NCBI GenBank assembly: GCA_002398875.1 | Contig: DHCC01000073.1 | Coordinates: 26,554-90,553, forward strand | DNA: 64,000 bases | From: Bacteroidales bacterium UBA4912 | GTDB lineage: Bacteria > Bacteroidota > Bacteroidia > Bacteroidales > Dysgonomonadaceae | Direction: 5' to 3' | Part shown: positions 44,927-54,624 of the stretch, in pieces | Layout of the letters: every line of letters begins with the position of its first letter | Position numbering within the stretch: the stretch's first letter is position 1 | The notes under the pieces: model-generated | Told to the model about the DNA's origin: nothing | What the model saw: only the letters and a program-made list of their open reading frames with translations | Databases searched by the model: none | Program-made: the position numbers and the translations under genes

Positions 44927-46438
44927 TTAGTATTTGTTTAAAACAAAATCCATTATACTGTCTACATATCTGCGATCATTTGCCAGCTTCGGCACCTTGT
45001 TTTGTCCACCAATTTTCTCTCTGTCTTTCATCCAGCTGTAGAAAACACCTTTTTCCATTGATCTGATTATCGGGGTATCTAACGAAAGATTATATGAACG
45101 TTTTGCTTCATAATCAGAATTAAGTCTCTTCAGACTTTCATCCAACAATCTAGCAAACTCCTTAAGATCTTGTGGTTCAGTTTCAAATTCAATCAACCAT
45201 TCATGAGCACCATTATGATTGTCTGAAAAATAAACCGGTGCCACTGTATATTCTGTTACCTTAGCGCCTGTCATACGACTAGTTTCTTCAATTGCCTTAT
45301 CTGCATTATCAACGATCAATTCTTCTCCAAAAGCATTTATGAACTGCTTTGTACGACCCGTTAATTTAAACAAATATGGGTTAACTGATGAAAATTGAAC
45401 AGTATCCCCTATTTTGTAACGCCACAAACCTCCACTGGTTGTTATTAACATAGCGTATTGCTTTCCTGCTTCTACTCCACTTAAAGGAACGACTTCAGGA
45501 TTTTCTTTATTCCATTCTCCTACAGGAATGAATTCATAATACACCTCATTATCTAAAATTAAAAGCATGTCACTTGATTCAGGAGTATACTGAACACCAA
45601 AAAAGCCTTCAGAAGCATTATAAGTTTCCCAATAGTGCATTTTATCGGACATTATGATTTTTTCAAATTGCTCTTTAAATGGACGAAAGCTAACTCCACC
45701 ATGAAAAAAAACTTCAATATTAGGCCATAATTCCCTAATTGGCTTACCTGTATCTACTGTGATCTTTTTGAGTAAAACCAGCATCCATGAGGGTACTCCA
45801 ACAAGTGCACGAATATCTGTTTTTTTAGCATATTCAGTAAGCCTTTCCAGCTTTTCCTCCCAATCAGGTAATAGTGCTATCTCTTCAGGTGTTCTTCTAC
45901 TTTTCACAAGCTTAGGCAGATTTTTCATCAATATTGCTGATATATCTCCTGTGTAAAACCTTTCTCCAATTTGATTAACTTGCTGGCTTCCACCCATTAC
46001 CAATGTTTTACCCAGCACAAATGAGGTATCCGGATGATGAGCTGCATAAGTTCCCAACATGTGGTAACCTGCTCTATAATTACCATTAAAAAGCGATTCT
46101 TTAGTAACAGGAATATATTTACTTTTATCCTCAGTTGTACCTGATGACATTGCAAACCACTTCACAGGTGTATCCCATAGAACATTTTCTTTTTTTTCAA
46201 CAATTATTTTTTCAAGATATGGTCTTAAGTCCTCATAAGAGGTTAAAGGCACTTTTTTACTATATTCTGTGTAATTATGAATACTCCCGAAATCCATTTC
46301 CCCTCCATAAAGAGTATTACGTCCATGTTCCAGAAGATATTGCAGGGTTCTCTGTTGAGTACCGTGTGGATCTTTTATGAAAGCTTCCACCGGTTTGTAA
46401 TAAGAGTAGAGTATCGATCTAGCTATTTTTTGAATCAT
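44927..46438 (-). CDS. GH3-family acyl-adenylate ligase-like protein
   Basis: A 503-aa protein of the GH3 auxin-responsive family, an ANL-fold adenylating enzyme. Characteristic blocks are WFAMSSGTTEDKSKYIPVT (ATP loop), YNASEGFFGVQYTPESSD and GGLWRYKIGDTVQF, and TGRTKQFINAFGEELIVDNADKA at the domain hinge. Plant relatives join amino acids to carboxylic hormones; bacterial substrates are unknown. The gene stands alone with CAAAGGTA at 46461-46468 as a minus-strand -7 match. Confidence 0.9.
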   Translation of the reverse strand: MIQKIARSILYSYYKPVEAFIKDPHGTQQRTLQYLLEHGRNTLYGGEMDFGSIHNYTEYSKKVPLTSYEDLRPYLEKIIVEKKENVLWDTPVKWFAMSSGTTEDKSKYIPVTKESLFNGNYRAGYHMLGTYAAHHPDTSFVLGKTLVMGGSQQVNQIGERFYTGDISAILMKNLPKLVKSRRTPEEIALLPDWEEKLERLTEYAKKTDIRALVGVPSWMLVLLKKITVDTGKPIRELWPNIEVFFHGGVSFRPFKEQFEKIIMSDKMHYWETYNASEGFFGVQYTPESSDMLLILDNEVYYEFIPVGEWNKENPEVVPLSGVEAGKQYAMLITTSGGLWRYKIGDTVQFSSVNPYLFKLTGRTKQFINAFGEELIVDNADKAIEETSRMTGAKVTEYTVAPVYFSDNHNGAHEWLIEFETEPQDLKEFARLLDESLKRLNSDYEAKRSYNLSLDTPIIRSMEKGVFYSWMKDREKIGGQNKVPKLANDRRYVDSIMDFVLNKY

Positions 46439-46524
46439 CCTTTTCGTTAAAATTGTGGCGCAAAGGTATACAGGAGTTTCAATAATTAGAAAAATAAATT
46501 CACAATTTAAAATAAAAATTCTAA

Positions 46525-47226
46525 TTAACCTATTCTGCTAATTTTTCGAAGTCTCTCTTCATCGATTATCTTTATTTTTCTTCCATCTACGGCTATGATA
46601 CGTTCGTTTACGAAATTAGAAAGAGTTCTGATTGCATTGGAAGTTGTCATATTTGATAAACTTGCAAGATCTTCACGGGCCAGATAAATATTAATAGTTG
46701 CTTCGTCCTCCTCAAGACCGTAACTCTCCATAAGAAAAATCAAAGATTCTGCAAGTCTGCCTCGAACATGCTTTTGTGTGAGATTAACCACTCGCTGATC
46801 AGCTATGCCAAGATCAACTGAGAGCATCTGAATAAAGAACATTGCAAAGTCTCCATTCTTTCGGAGTATCTTTTCAATAACCTCCATAGGTATCATGCAT
46901 ACTGTACAGGCTTCAAAGGCAGACGCAGCAGTAACGTATGGCTCTCTTGCAAAATATGCCCTATAACCAAAATACATTACGGGACGTATAATTCTGATTA
47001 TCTGACTTCTCCCTCCTACCCCGCTTTTGTATATTTTAACCTTTCCTTTAAAAAGACACATGAGATCTTTCGGAATTTCATCCTCCAGATAAATAAGTTC
47101 GTTTTTTTTGAAATTAAGCATTCGGGCATTCTCACGCAATAAATTGCGCTCAAGATCCGACAACATTCTCCAAATTTCGGGTAATGTAGAGGATAAATCA
47201 ATTACTTCCTTACTATTTCCAGGCAT
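46525..47226 (-). CDS. Crp/Fnr-family transcription regulator
   Basis: A 233-aa regulator. The N-terminal cyclic-nucleotide-binding-like beta roll (about 25-140) includes YLEDEIPKDLMCLFKGKVKIYK. The C-terminal winged helix (about 165-225) has the recognition block LASLSNMTTSNAIRTLSNF. No Fnr-type four-cysteine N-terminus is present, so iron-sulfur sensing is unlikely, and the ligand is unknown. An exact palindrome (47235-47249) between its -7 element and ATG suggests autoregulation. Confidence 0.88.
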   Translation of the reverse strand: MPGNSKEVIDLSSTLPEIWRMLSDLERNLLRENARMLNFKKNELIYLEDEIPKDLMCLFKGKVKIYKSGVGGRSQIIRIIRPVMYFGYRAYFAREPYVTAASAFEACTVCMIPMEVIEKILRKNGDFAMFFIQMLSVDLGIADQRVVNLTQKHVRGRLAESLIFLMESYGLEEDEATINIYLAREDLASLSNMTTSNAIRTLSNFVNERIIAVDGRKIKIIDEERLRKISRIG

Positions 47227-47234
47227 GAGTGTTA

Positions 47235-47249
47235 TAGAACTATGTTCTA
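47235..47249. promoter_or_regulatory. Palindromic operator candidate before the Crp/Fnr gene
   Basis: TAGAAC (47235-47240), TAT, GTTCTA (47244-47249): exact inverted repeat. It lies between the minus-strand -7 element (TATATTTG, 47255-47262) and the ATG at 47226, on top of the predicted transcription start, a good place for autorepression. Confidence 0.5.
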
Positions 47250-47254
47250 AAACA

Positions 47255-47262
47255 CAAATATA
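47255..47262 (-). promoter_or_regulatory. -7 element of the Crp/Fnr gene
   Basis: Minus-strand TATATTTG; expected start near 47248. No convincing -33 was found. Confidence 0.4.
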
Positions 47263-47381
47263 ACAGTTTTTTTTAAAGTAGTAAAATAACTGCTTAGTTT
47301 ATTTAAAAGTTCTGTTAAATATTTGAGACTGATTTACAAATTTGCTCATCAATTTAAAAAAAAATGTAAGTTTGTATATAA

Positions 47382-49535
47382 ATGAAGAGAGGCAAATTTA
47401 TACAAACTATACTTTTCCTGCTATTTTCTCTGAGTTGCTATGCATCAGGTTCACTCCTGCCATCAGATACATTACTTATTAGAGTGATGAGTGCAGCAGA
47501 AAAATACAACGACTTGGTGGAAAGTTATTCCGCTGAGGTATACACCCGTTCGTATGTCGAAACAAAAGAAAAAAACTTCACCTATAAATATACACACTTA
47601 ATTCCACAATTCGTACTTCATGATCCACACAACGATGAAGTTTTGATAGAGACGATGAGCAATTTAAAATTCGACTATCCCAATAACTATGTGCAGGATA
47701 TAAAACATGTAGCAGGAACTTTGTCAAGCTTGAAAGACATTGAATCAATTCCTTTTGAACTTCTTAACATCAATATTTATGGTGAAACCACAAATGACGA
47801 AAGTTTTTTTATGCCACTTCGATTCAGTACTGCAAAGTATTACTCTTATGAGTTATACCAAAGTTTCACAGAAAATAACAAGACATATTACAACATACAC
47901 TTCACACCTATTTACGAAAACTCTAAACTTATTAAAGGATCTTTTATTGTAGAGAAGGGTACATGGAGAGTAATATTTTTCAGAGGAGAAGGTGTTGATA
48001 TTTTTTCTGATTTCTCTTTTGAAATGACAATGGGTAATGAATGGATAACAAATTATCTTCCTGTTAGTTTTACTATTTATCAAACCACTTCATATCTTGG
48101 AAATAAGCTTGCGGCCAGACATCTTGCTAAGATTGATTATTCTGACATAAAACTGAGGAGAATAGATAAACCGATCATATCTCTTAACATCAGCGATTTC
48201 TATAAAATAAGGCTTGACTCGGTACCTGTTTTCAGTGATACAGTTTTCTGGAATAATATCAGACCCATTCCTTTACAGGCTCAGGAGAAAGATGTAATCC
48301 TTAATTATATACAACGTGTTAATGAGAAAGAAAAAAACAGAGTAAATGGTGATAGTGTAGAAAATTCAAAAACTGCACAACAATTGGCTCAGCGTGTAGT
48401 TATGAACTCCAGCTACAAATATAAAACTATGAGGATGGGATATTCAGGTCTTTTGAATCCTTTAATGCTGGGATATTCATCAAGAGATGGAATGACCTAC
48501 CGTCAAAACTTATCTTTTAATATTGATTTAAGTCACAACCGAACAGTAAAAATTGATGCATTTGCGGGGTATATGTTTAGAAGAAAAGAGTTTTTCACTG
48601 ACCTCACCACCTCTTGGAATTATGATCCTTTTCGTCTTGGAAGTGCTGCAATATCAATTGGTAACGGTAATCCTACCTACAGCTCACTTTTTGTCGACCA
48701 AATTCAGGACAGTTTAAAAAGCAGAGGCCTGTCATTTGAAGACATTTCACTTAAGTACTATAAGGATTACTACATTAAGTTGTATAATACACTTGAAGTT
48801 ACCAACGGTTTAGTGCTTCAGACAGGTATTGACTACCACATCAGAAAAAGCAAACGTAATACTGCAATGCTACGTGCAACAAATAAGGATATTACACCCA
48901 TAGAAGATATGTTTGGCAACAGAAGATCCTTTGCACCGTTTATTCGCTTAAGCTGGACTCCAAGACAATACTACAGATATGAAGGAAGACAAAAAATTTA
49001 TGTCAGATCCTCATTTCCCACATTTAAACTTGAGCTTTCACGTAGTTTTCAAAACATTCTGGGTAGTACATCTGAATATAACCGGGTAGAGTTTGATGTA
49101 AGCCAAAATATTCCTTTCGGACTTATGCATACATTTCAATATCATTTAGGTGCCGGAAAATTTATTAATCAAAAAACTGAGTACTTTGCTGATTTCGTAT
49201 ATTTTGCTAAAAACAATTTCCCTGAGAACTGGAGTGATGGCCTGGGAGGCGTCTTCAATCTGCTTGGCAGAGACTTATATAATGCATCAGACTCATATAT
49301 TCAGGCACACTTTATGCTCGAAACACCATTTCTGATTTTAAAGAACATCCGTTTTGTATCAGATTTCGCAGATGAAGAGAGAATATATCTAAGCCAGTTA
49401 TATACACCACAAATTATTTCATACACTGAACTTGGCTATGGTATTGGCAACCGTTATTTTAATGCAGGTATATTCAGCTCTTTTCATAAAGACAATTTTC
49501 GCCATATAGGTATACGTGCTGCTTTTGAGTTTTGA
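47382..49535 (+). CDS. DUF5686 outer-membrane protein
   Basis: A 717-aa exported protein. After a signal peptide (about 1-22) there is a segment AEKYNDLVESYSAEVYTRSYV typical of DUF5686, then a long region ending in a large outer-membrane beta-barrel (from about 370: LSFNIDLSHNRTVKIDAFAGY, IRLSWTPRQYYRY) that closes with the aromatic C-terminus GIRAAFEF. DUF5686 proteins often begin with a carboxypeptidase-regulatory-like domain; this one lacks it. Function unknown, probably outer-membrane. TAAGTTTG at 47367-47374 is a -7 match only 7 bases before the ATG. Confidence 0.85.
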   Translation: MKRGKFIQTILFLLFSLSCYASGSLLPSDTLLIRVMSAAEKYNDLVESYSAEVYTRSYVETKEKNFTYKYTHLIPQFVLHDPHNDEVLIETMSNLKFDYPNNYVQDIKHVAGTLSSLKDIESIPFELLNINIYGETTNDESFFMPLRFSTAKYYSYELYQSFTENNKTYYNIHFTPIYENSKLIKGSFIVEKGTWRVIFFRGEGVDIFSDFSFEMTMGNEWITNYLPVSFTIYQTTSYLGNKLAARHLAKIDYSDIKLRRIDKPIISLNISDFYKIRLDSVPVFSDTVFWNNIRPIPLQAQEKDVILNYIQRVNEKEKNRVNGDSVENSKTAQQLAQRVVMNSSYKYKTMRMGYSGLLNPLMLGYSSRDGMTYRQNLSFNIDLSHNRTVKIDAFAGYMFRRKEFFTDLTTSWNYDPFRLGSAAISIGNGNPTYSSLFVDQIQDSLKSRGLSFEDISLKYYKDYYIKLYNTLEVTNGLVLQTGIDYHIRKSKRNTAMLRATNKDITPIEDMFGNRRSFAPFIRLSWTPRQYYRYEGRQKIYVRSSFPTFKLELSRSFQNILGSTSEYNRVEFDVSQNIPFGLMHTFQYHLGAGKFINQKTEYFADFVYFAKNNFPENWSDGLGGVFNLLGRDLYNASDSYIQAHFMLETPFLILKNIRFVSDFADEERIYLSQLYTPQIISYTELGYGIGNRYFNAGIFSSFHKDNFRHIGIRAAFEF

Positions 49536-49555
49536 CGCTTAAATTTATATCTTTG
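49524..49555 (+). promoter_or_regulatory. Promoter of ispE inside the end of the DUF5686 gene
   Basis: TTTG at 49524-49527 (inside the DUF5686 coding end), 20 bases, TATCTTTG at 49548-49555. Predicted start near 49562, 8 bases before the ispE ATG. Confidence 0.5.
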
Positions 49556-49569
49556 TAAAAAAAATATAG

Positions 49570-50406
49570 ATGATCTGTTTCCCAAACGCAAAAATAAATT
49601 TAGGATTACAAATCGTTTCACGAAAGCCGAATGGTTATCATAATCTGGAAACAATCTTTTACCCAATCACACTAAAAGATGCTCTGGAAATTATACCAAC
49701 TCCTAAATTAACAATACCTGAGTCCCAAAAGAGATATCGTTTTTTTCCATCTGGAGATATTATTAAAGGAGATATGGATGACAATCTCGTGATTAAAGCT
49801 TTAAAATTGATCATGCAAGAGAAAAAAATACCATTAATTGATATACATCTTCTTAAAAAGATACCTGCCGGTTCCGGATTGGGGGGAGGATCATCAGATG
49901 CTGCCTTTATGATTCAATTACTGAATCAAACATACGAACTTGGATACTCAAAAGAAGATTTAATGAAGTTAGCATCTAAAATTGGTGCTGATTGTCCATT
50001 TTTTCTTCACAATAAACCTGTACTGGCTACCGGAATTGGTGATGAGCTAGAGGATATCGATCTTGATTTGAATGGCTATTTTTTAATACTTGTGAAACCT
50101 GATATCTCAATTTCAACTAAAGAGGCTTATTCAATGATTACTCCTAAACATCCGGAGTTTTCTTTAAGAGATATTGTTAAAAAACCCATGTCTGAATGGA
50201 ATATGTTGATGAAAAATGATTTCGAGACGCCTATATTTAAAAAATATCCCGAAATTTGTAATATTAAAAAACAGTTACTTGAAATGGGAGCAATGTATTC
50301 CTCTATGAGTGGATCAGGCTCGTCAGTTTACGGCATTTTTAATAACAAGCCTGATTGGGAAGGTATGTTTAAAGACTATTTCGTATGGTGTGGTAAACTT
50401 AATTAG
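49570..50406 (+). CDS. ispE: 4-diphosphocytidyl-2-C-methyl-D-erythritol kinase IspE
   Basis: A 278-aa GHMP kinase of the methylerythritol-phosphate isoprenoid pathway. The start FPNAKINLGLQIVSRKPNGYHNLET is the usual substrate block (quoted from its key part NAKINLGL), the ATP loop is PAGSGLGGGSSDAAF, and the third motif is in MSGSGSSVYGIF. Length is standard. It has its own promoter and is 15 bases upstream of the S9 peptidase gene. Confidence 0.95.
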   Translation: MICFPNAKINLGLQIVSRKPNGYHNLETIFYPITLKDALEIIPTPKLTIPESQKRYRFFPSGDIIKGDMDDNLVIKALKLIMQEKKIPLIDIHLLKKIPAGSGLGGGSSDAAFMIQLLNQTYELGYSKEDLMKLASKIGADCPFFLHNKPVLATGIGDELEDIDLDLNGYFLILVKPDISISTKEAYSMITPKHPEFSLRDIVKKPMSEWNMLMKNDFETPIFKKYPEICNIKKQLLEMGAMYSSMSGSGSSVYGIFNNKPDWEGMFKDYFVWCGKLN

Positions 50407-50421
50407 TGTAGATCAGTAAAA

Positions 50422-52971
50422 ATGAATATGAAGAAAAGTCAATTTTTATTTCTTTTTGTAGGACTATTATTTGTGGTAAATCTACAATCGCAGAATATGT
50501 TTTTGCCCGAAAGGCTGTTCAACTTTGGACCAATCCCTTTACAAAAACCGATTCTCCTTGACAGCGTAAATCTAAATAACACAACGTTTACTGACGAAAT
50601 GATGTTGTCTTATTTAGTAACATTTCCAGAACACACTCGTTTCAAAATTGAACTCACACCCGATAGTTCAGGATTCTTTCATTTGAATAAACCTCAAAAA
50701 GGTCAAGCATTTCAACTGTTGTCATTTTTTGTAAGTGGTGACAGATACGGAAGAGGAAAACTAACAGTAACTTCACCTAATCCGCTGGAATTGTGGGTAG
50801 ATGATGTGAAAAGAGCAACAAAAACTCAACTTAATGACAGTTTACACCACTCAGGTTCAGTTGAGACATTTCTGAACGGATTTACCAATAACCAAAGGGT
50901 AGTCATAAAGATGCTGACTTCAGCTGACAATAAAATCAATCCTGCCCTGAAAATTGATATCAGACCTGAAGAAACAGATTCACTGTTAAATTACACATTC
51001 AACTACACAGACAAAAGAAGGATAAATATAAAAGATATTCTTGAAGGTAAGCGTGTAAACAATTCATCAATATCACCAAGCGGAAGGTTTGTACTTTTAA
51101 GCCTAAGAGAAACACAACCGGGAGGCAAAAACCTTGATTTTATAGAGATATACGACACTAAACAAAAACAAACGATAATTTCTGAATCAGCAAACAGACA
51201 AAGTTTGAAATGGATGCCTGAATCAGATCTCCTTTATTACATTGTTGATGTTAATGATAAGAGAAATATATATACCTTGAATCCACTTACAAAGGAGACT
51301 AATATATTGACTGAAGGGTTACCCAAAGAAAGTTTTTATATTGCTCCAGATGAAGAATCTATATTTTTCTCATCAAAAGAAACGATAACAGCTGCCAGTC
51401 CCGCCGGATTAAAACGATTAATAGGCATTGATGACAGACAATCAAATTACAGGGACCGAAACTTTCTCTATAGACACTTCCTGGAAACCGGACTTACTCA
51501 GCAGATTACTTTCGGTAAACAGTCAGCCTCTCTGAATGATATAACTATGGATTCAAGATATCTTCTGTTCTCGACATCCGAAGAAGACCTTTCTGAAAGA
51601 CCGTTTCGTAAAAACTCTCTATATATGTTGGATCTGAATACCATGGCTTTAGACACAATTTGGAAAGATCTGACTTATACTTACTCTGCACAGTTTTCCC
51701 CCGACGGAAAGCAACTTCTTATTCACGGTGCACCCGAAGCATTTGGCGGTATTGGTCTGAATATCAATCCAGATCAGATAGCAAACAGCTACGATACTCA
51801 ATCATTTATAATGGATCTCGAAACTAAAAATATAGATCCTGTAACAAAAGACTTTGATCCAACCATTTCAGCACAAATCTGGAGTCCTCAGGATAGTTAT
51901 ATATATTATCGCGTAGAAGAGGGCGACAAGGCTAATATGTACCGCTATTCTCATCGTAACAGAAAATTTGAGAAACTACCCCTCAGGGAAGATGTGATAC
52001 GTTCCTTCAGTATTGCTGAAAATGCAGCTTGGGCAACTTACACAGGGGTAAGCACATCAAACTCAAACAGGAGTTATCTGCTTAACCTGAAAAATATGGA
52101 GTCAACTCTTTTATCAGATCCTTATGCAGAAAAATTAAGTACACTTGATCTTGGTGAGGTTTTAGATTGGAATTTCACTTCCTCTTTCGGTGACGAAATT
52201 GAAGGTCGTTACTATCTACCTCCAAATTTTGATCCCTCAAAAAAATATCCTCTGATTGTTTATTATTACGGAGGAACAAGTCCCACTTCACGAACTTTTG
52301 AGAGCACTTATCCACTGCATGTTTACGCTGCCCAAGATTATGTAGTCTATACACTACAGCCAAGCGGTACCACAGGTTACGGACAGGAGTTTTCTGCACG
52401 TCACGTAAATGCTTGGGGTGACCAGACAGCCGAAGAGATAATTGAAGGTGTAGAAAAATTTATTGCCGAACACCCATTTGTGGATAGTACAAAAATTGGC
52501 AATATCGGGGCTTCTTATGGTGGTTTTATGACTCAATATCTAATTACTAAGACTGATATATTCTCTGCATCTGTATCTCACGCCGGAATTAGTAATATCA
52601 CCAGTTACTGGGGGGAAGGTTACTGGGGTTACTCATACAGTGCAGGTGCAAGTGCTGGAAGTTATCCATGGAATAATCCGGAGCTCTATGTAAAACAAAG
52701 CCCATTATTCAATGCAGATAAAATAACAACTCCTTTGCTGTTACTTCATGGAACTGCTGATACAAACGTACCAATAGGAGAAAGTATACAGATGTATACT
52801 GCCCTGAAGTTACTGAATAAGCCTGTTGAATTTATTCAGGTAATTGGTGAGAACCATGCTATTTATGATTATGATAAACGCGTTGCATGGAATAATGCAA
52901 TTTATGCATGGTTCGCAAAATGGTTAAAAGATGATTCAAGATGGTGGGATTCTATGTTTCCTGATGAATAA
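50422..52971 (+). CDS. S9-family prolyl oligopeptidase-type peptidase
   Basis: An 849-aa exported serine peptidase. After a signal peptide come an N-terminal beta region (about 25-190), a propeller (about 190-570) and an alpha/beta hydrolase domain (about 590-849). The triad is visible: Ser698 in GASYGGF, Asp780 in GTADTNVP and His812 in ENHAIYD. A Y-x-x-G-(T/S) block (YYYGGTSPTSRTFE) precedes it. It resembles secreted dipeptidyl-aminopeptidase-like enzymes of Bacteroidota that cut peptides in the periplasm. The N-terminal ~190-residue extension is longer than usual. It follows ispE closely and precedes the IMPase gene by 14 bases. Confidence 0.9.
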   Translation: MNMKKSQFLFLFVGLLFVVNLQSQNMFLPERLFNFGPIPLQKPILLDSVNLNNTTFTDEMMLSYLVTFPEHTRFKIELTPDSSGFFHLNKPQKGQAFQLLSFFVSGDRYGRGKLTVTSPNPLELWVDDVKRATKTQLNDSLHHSGSVETFLNGFTNNQRVVIKMLTSADNKINPALKIDIRPEETDSLLNYTFNYTDKRRINIKDILEGKRVNNSSISPSGRFVLLSLRETQPGGKNLDFIEIYDTKQKQTIISESANRQSLKWMPESDLLYYIVDVNDKRNIYTLNPLTKETNILTEGLPKESFYIAPDEESIFFSSKETITAASPAGLKRLIGIDDRQSNYRDRNFLYRHFLETGLTQQITFGKQSASLNDITMDSRYLLFSTSEEDLSERPFRKNSLYMLDLNTMALDTIWKDLTYTYSAQFSPDGKQLLIHGAPEAFGGIGLNINPDQIANSYDTQSFIMDLETKNIDPVTKDFDPTISAQIWSPQDSYIYYRVEEGDKANMYRYSHRNRKFEKLPLREDVIRSFSIAENAAWATYTGVSTSNSNRSYLLNLKNMESTLLSDPYAEKLSTLDLGEVLDWNFTSSFGDEIEGRYYLPPNFDPSKKYPLIVYYYGGTSPTSRTFESTYPLHVYAAQDYVVYTLQPSGTTGYGQEFSARHVNAWGDQTAEEIIEGVEKFIAEHPFVDSTKIGNIGASYGGFMTQYLITKTDIFSASVSHAGISNITSYWGEGYWGYSYSAGASAGSYPWNNPELYVKQSPLFNADKITTPLLLLHGTADTNVPIGESIQMYTALKLLNKPVEFIQVIGENHAIYDYDKRVAWNNAIYAWFAKWLKDDSRWWDSMFPDE

Positions 52972-52985
52972 AAAAAAGATAACTG

Positions 52986-53768
52986 ATGTTTATGGAAAAT
53001 TTATGTGAAAAAGTAAAGATAATAGCCTGCGAAGTAGGTGAATATCTGAAAACTGAACAGCAATTACTTAACAAAAAAGATATTGAACTTAAAGGTACTC
53101 GTGATTATGTGACCTATATCGACAAAGAGGCAGAAAACAGGTTAATTAACAAACTAAAGGGAATATTCCCAAACAGTAGTTTTCTGGCTGAAGAAGAGAC
53201 GGTTGAATTTAAAGAGACAGAGTATACATGGATTATTGACCCACTTGACGGTACAACAAACTATGTTCACGGTGATTCACCCTATTCGGTAAGTATTGCT
53301 TTAAAACATGAAAATGAGATTGTACTTGGTGTTGTTTATGATCCTTTAGCTGATCAGATGTTTAGTGCTATTTCAAAAGGAAAGGCTTATTTAAACGGCA
53401 GTTTACTTGAAGTTAGCCAACATGCAACTCTTAAAAATGCATATATAGGCTTCGGAATACCTTATAAATTAGATGAGCAGGGTGAGCAAATTCTAAAAAA
53501 TGCTGCTGAGCAGTTCCGCAACTCCAGCTTTCGTATAAAAGGGTCAGCAGCAGTAGAGCTATGTTATGTTGCTGCCGGAATAAGTGATGCCTACTTTCAC
53601 TCAGGTCTCTCACCATGGGATGTTGCCGCAGGTGCTTTCATTTTGGAATGTGCGGGTGGTAAGTGTACCGATTTCTCAGCAGGCAATAACTATCTTTTTG
53701 GAAGAGAAATGGTTGCTTCAAATGGAGTTATACACCAGGAGATTATCAAATATATTATTCAGAAATAA
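52986..53768 (+). CDS. Inositol monophosphatase-family phosphatase
   Basis: A 260-aa lithium-sensitive phosphatase fold. The metal site motif is in IIDPLDGTTNYVHGDSPYSV and AEEETVEF, and the second motif is GLSPWDVAAGAFILECAGG. The family dephosphorylates inositol phosphates, fructose-1,6-bisphosphate or 3'-phosphoadenosine; the exact substrate cannot be read from sequence (SuhB or CysQ are possible). It is packed between the S9 peptidase and the ZIP transporter genes (14 and 3 bases) and so is likely co-transcribed. Confidence 0.9.
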   Translation: MFMENLCEKVKIIACEVGEYLKTEQQLLNKKDIELKGTRDYVTYIDKEAENRLINKLKGIFPNSSFLAEEETVEFKETEYTWIIDPLDGTTNYVHGDSPYSVSIALKHENEIVLGVVYDPLADQMFSAISKGKAYLNGSLLEVSQHATLKNAYIGFGIPYKLDEQGEQILKNAAEQFRNSSFRIKGSAAVELCYVAAGISDAYFHSGLSPWDVAAGAFILECAGGKCTDFSAGNNYLFGREMVASNGVIHQEIIKYIIQK

Positions 53769-53771
53769 AAT

Positions 53772-54566
53772 ATGGACAATCAGACTATCCTAATTGCATT
53801 TCTTTTGACATTATTTGCCGGTTTATCAACCGGTATTGGTAGTCTCATTGCGTTTATGGCTAAACGCACCAATACCAATTTCCTGAGTTTTGCATTGGGG
53901 CTCTCTGCCGGAGTAATGATCTATGTCTCCTTTATGGAGATGTTGCCGCAATCTCTGCATTCACTAACAGAAAACTTTGGCGAAAAAACCGGAATGCTTT
54001 ATTTGATCCTGGGATTTTTTGGAGGAATTATTCTGATTGCACTTATCGACTTCCTGATTCCTGAGGCCAGTAATCCTCATGAAATGCATGGTGTTGAAGA
54101 GATGAAAAAAAAGAATGGCTTAAAACAAACAGGTATTATTACTGCAATCACCATTGCAATTCACAACTTCCCTGAAGGAATTGCAACATTTATGTCAGCA
54201 CTGACTTCACTTGAAATTGCTATTCCAATAACTGCAGCAATAGCAATTCACAATATTCCGGAAGGGATAGCAGTAGCTGTTCCGATATATCACTCAACAG
54301 GAAGTAAGAAAAAGGCCTTTTGGCTTTCATTTGCATCCGGGTTGGCAGAACCCCTCGGTGCACTAATAGCATTCTTGTTCCTGATGCCTTTCTGGAGCCC
54401 AACACTCAATGCGTTTGTGCTGTCAGCTGTTGCCGGAATTATGGTTTATATTTCACTTGATGAACTTTTGCCAAGTGCTGAAAAATACGGTAAACATCAC
54501 CACTCAATAATTGGATTAGTAATAGGTATGGCCTTAATGGCCTTTAGTTTATATTTGTTCATTTGA
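53772..54566 (+). CDS. zupT: ZIP-family zinc transporter ZupT
   Basis: A 264-aa inner-membrane metal importer with eight predicted membrane segments. The metal-binding helix motifs HNFPEG and HNIPEG are both present at about residues 130 and 160, as in ZupT/GufA-like ZIP proteins. A cytoplasmic loop (EASNPHEMHGVEEMKKKNG) contains a His pair. It transports zinc and possibly iron or manganese. It begins 3 bases after the IMPase gene; a promoter for the next gene overlaps its 3' end. Confidence 0.9.
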   Translation: MDNQTILIAFLLTLFAGLSTGIGSLIAFMAKRTNTNFLSFALGLSAGVMIYVSFMEMLPQSLHSLTENFGEKTGMLYLILGFFGGIILIALIDFLIPEASNPHEMHGVEEMKKKNGLKQTGIITAITIAIHNFPEGIATFMSALTSLEIAIPITAAIAIHNIPEGIAVAVPIYHSTGSKKKAFWLSFASGLAEPLGALIAFLFLMPFWSPTLNAFVLSAVAGIMVYISLDELLPSAEKYGKHHHSIIGLVIGMALMAFSLYLFI

Positions 54567-54585
54567 ATGAATTAAGATATCTTTG
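54554..54585 (+). promoter_or_regulatory. Promoter of the XRE-cupin / acyl-CoA synthetase / fabD operon
   Basis: TTTG at 54554-54557, 20 bases, TATCTTTG at 54578-54585. Predicted start near 54592, about 33 bases before the XRE-cupin start. Confidence 0.6.
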
Positions 54586-54624
54586 TTTTAGATTTTTTAA
54601 AATAATTACTCAACACATAATGTG

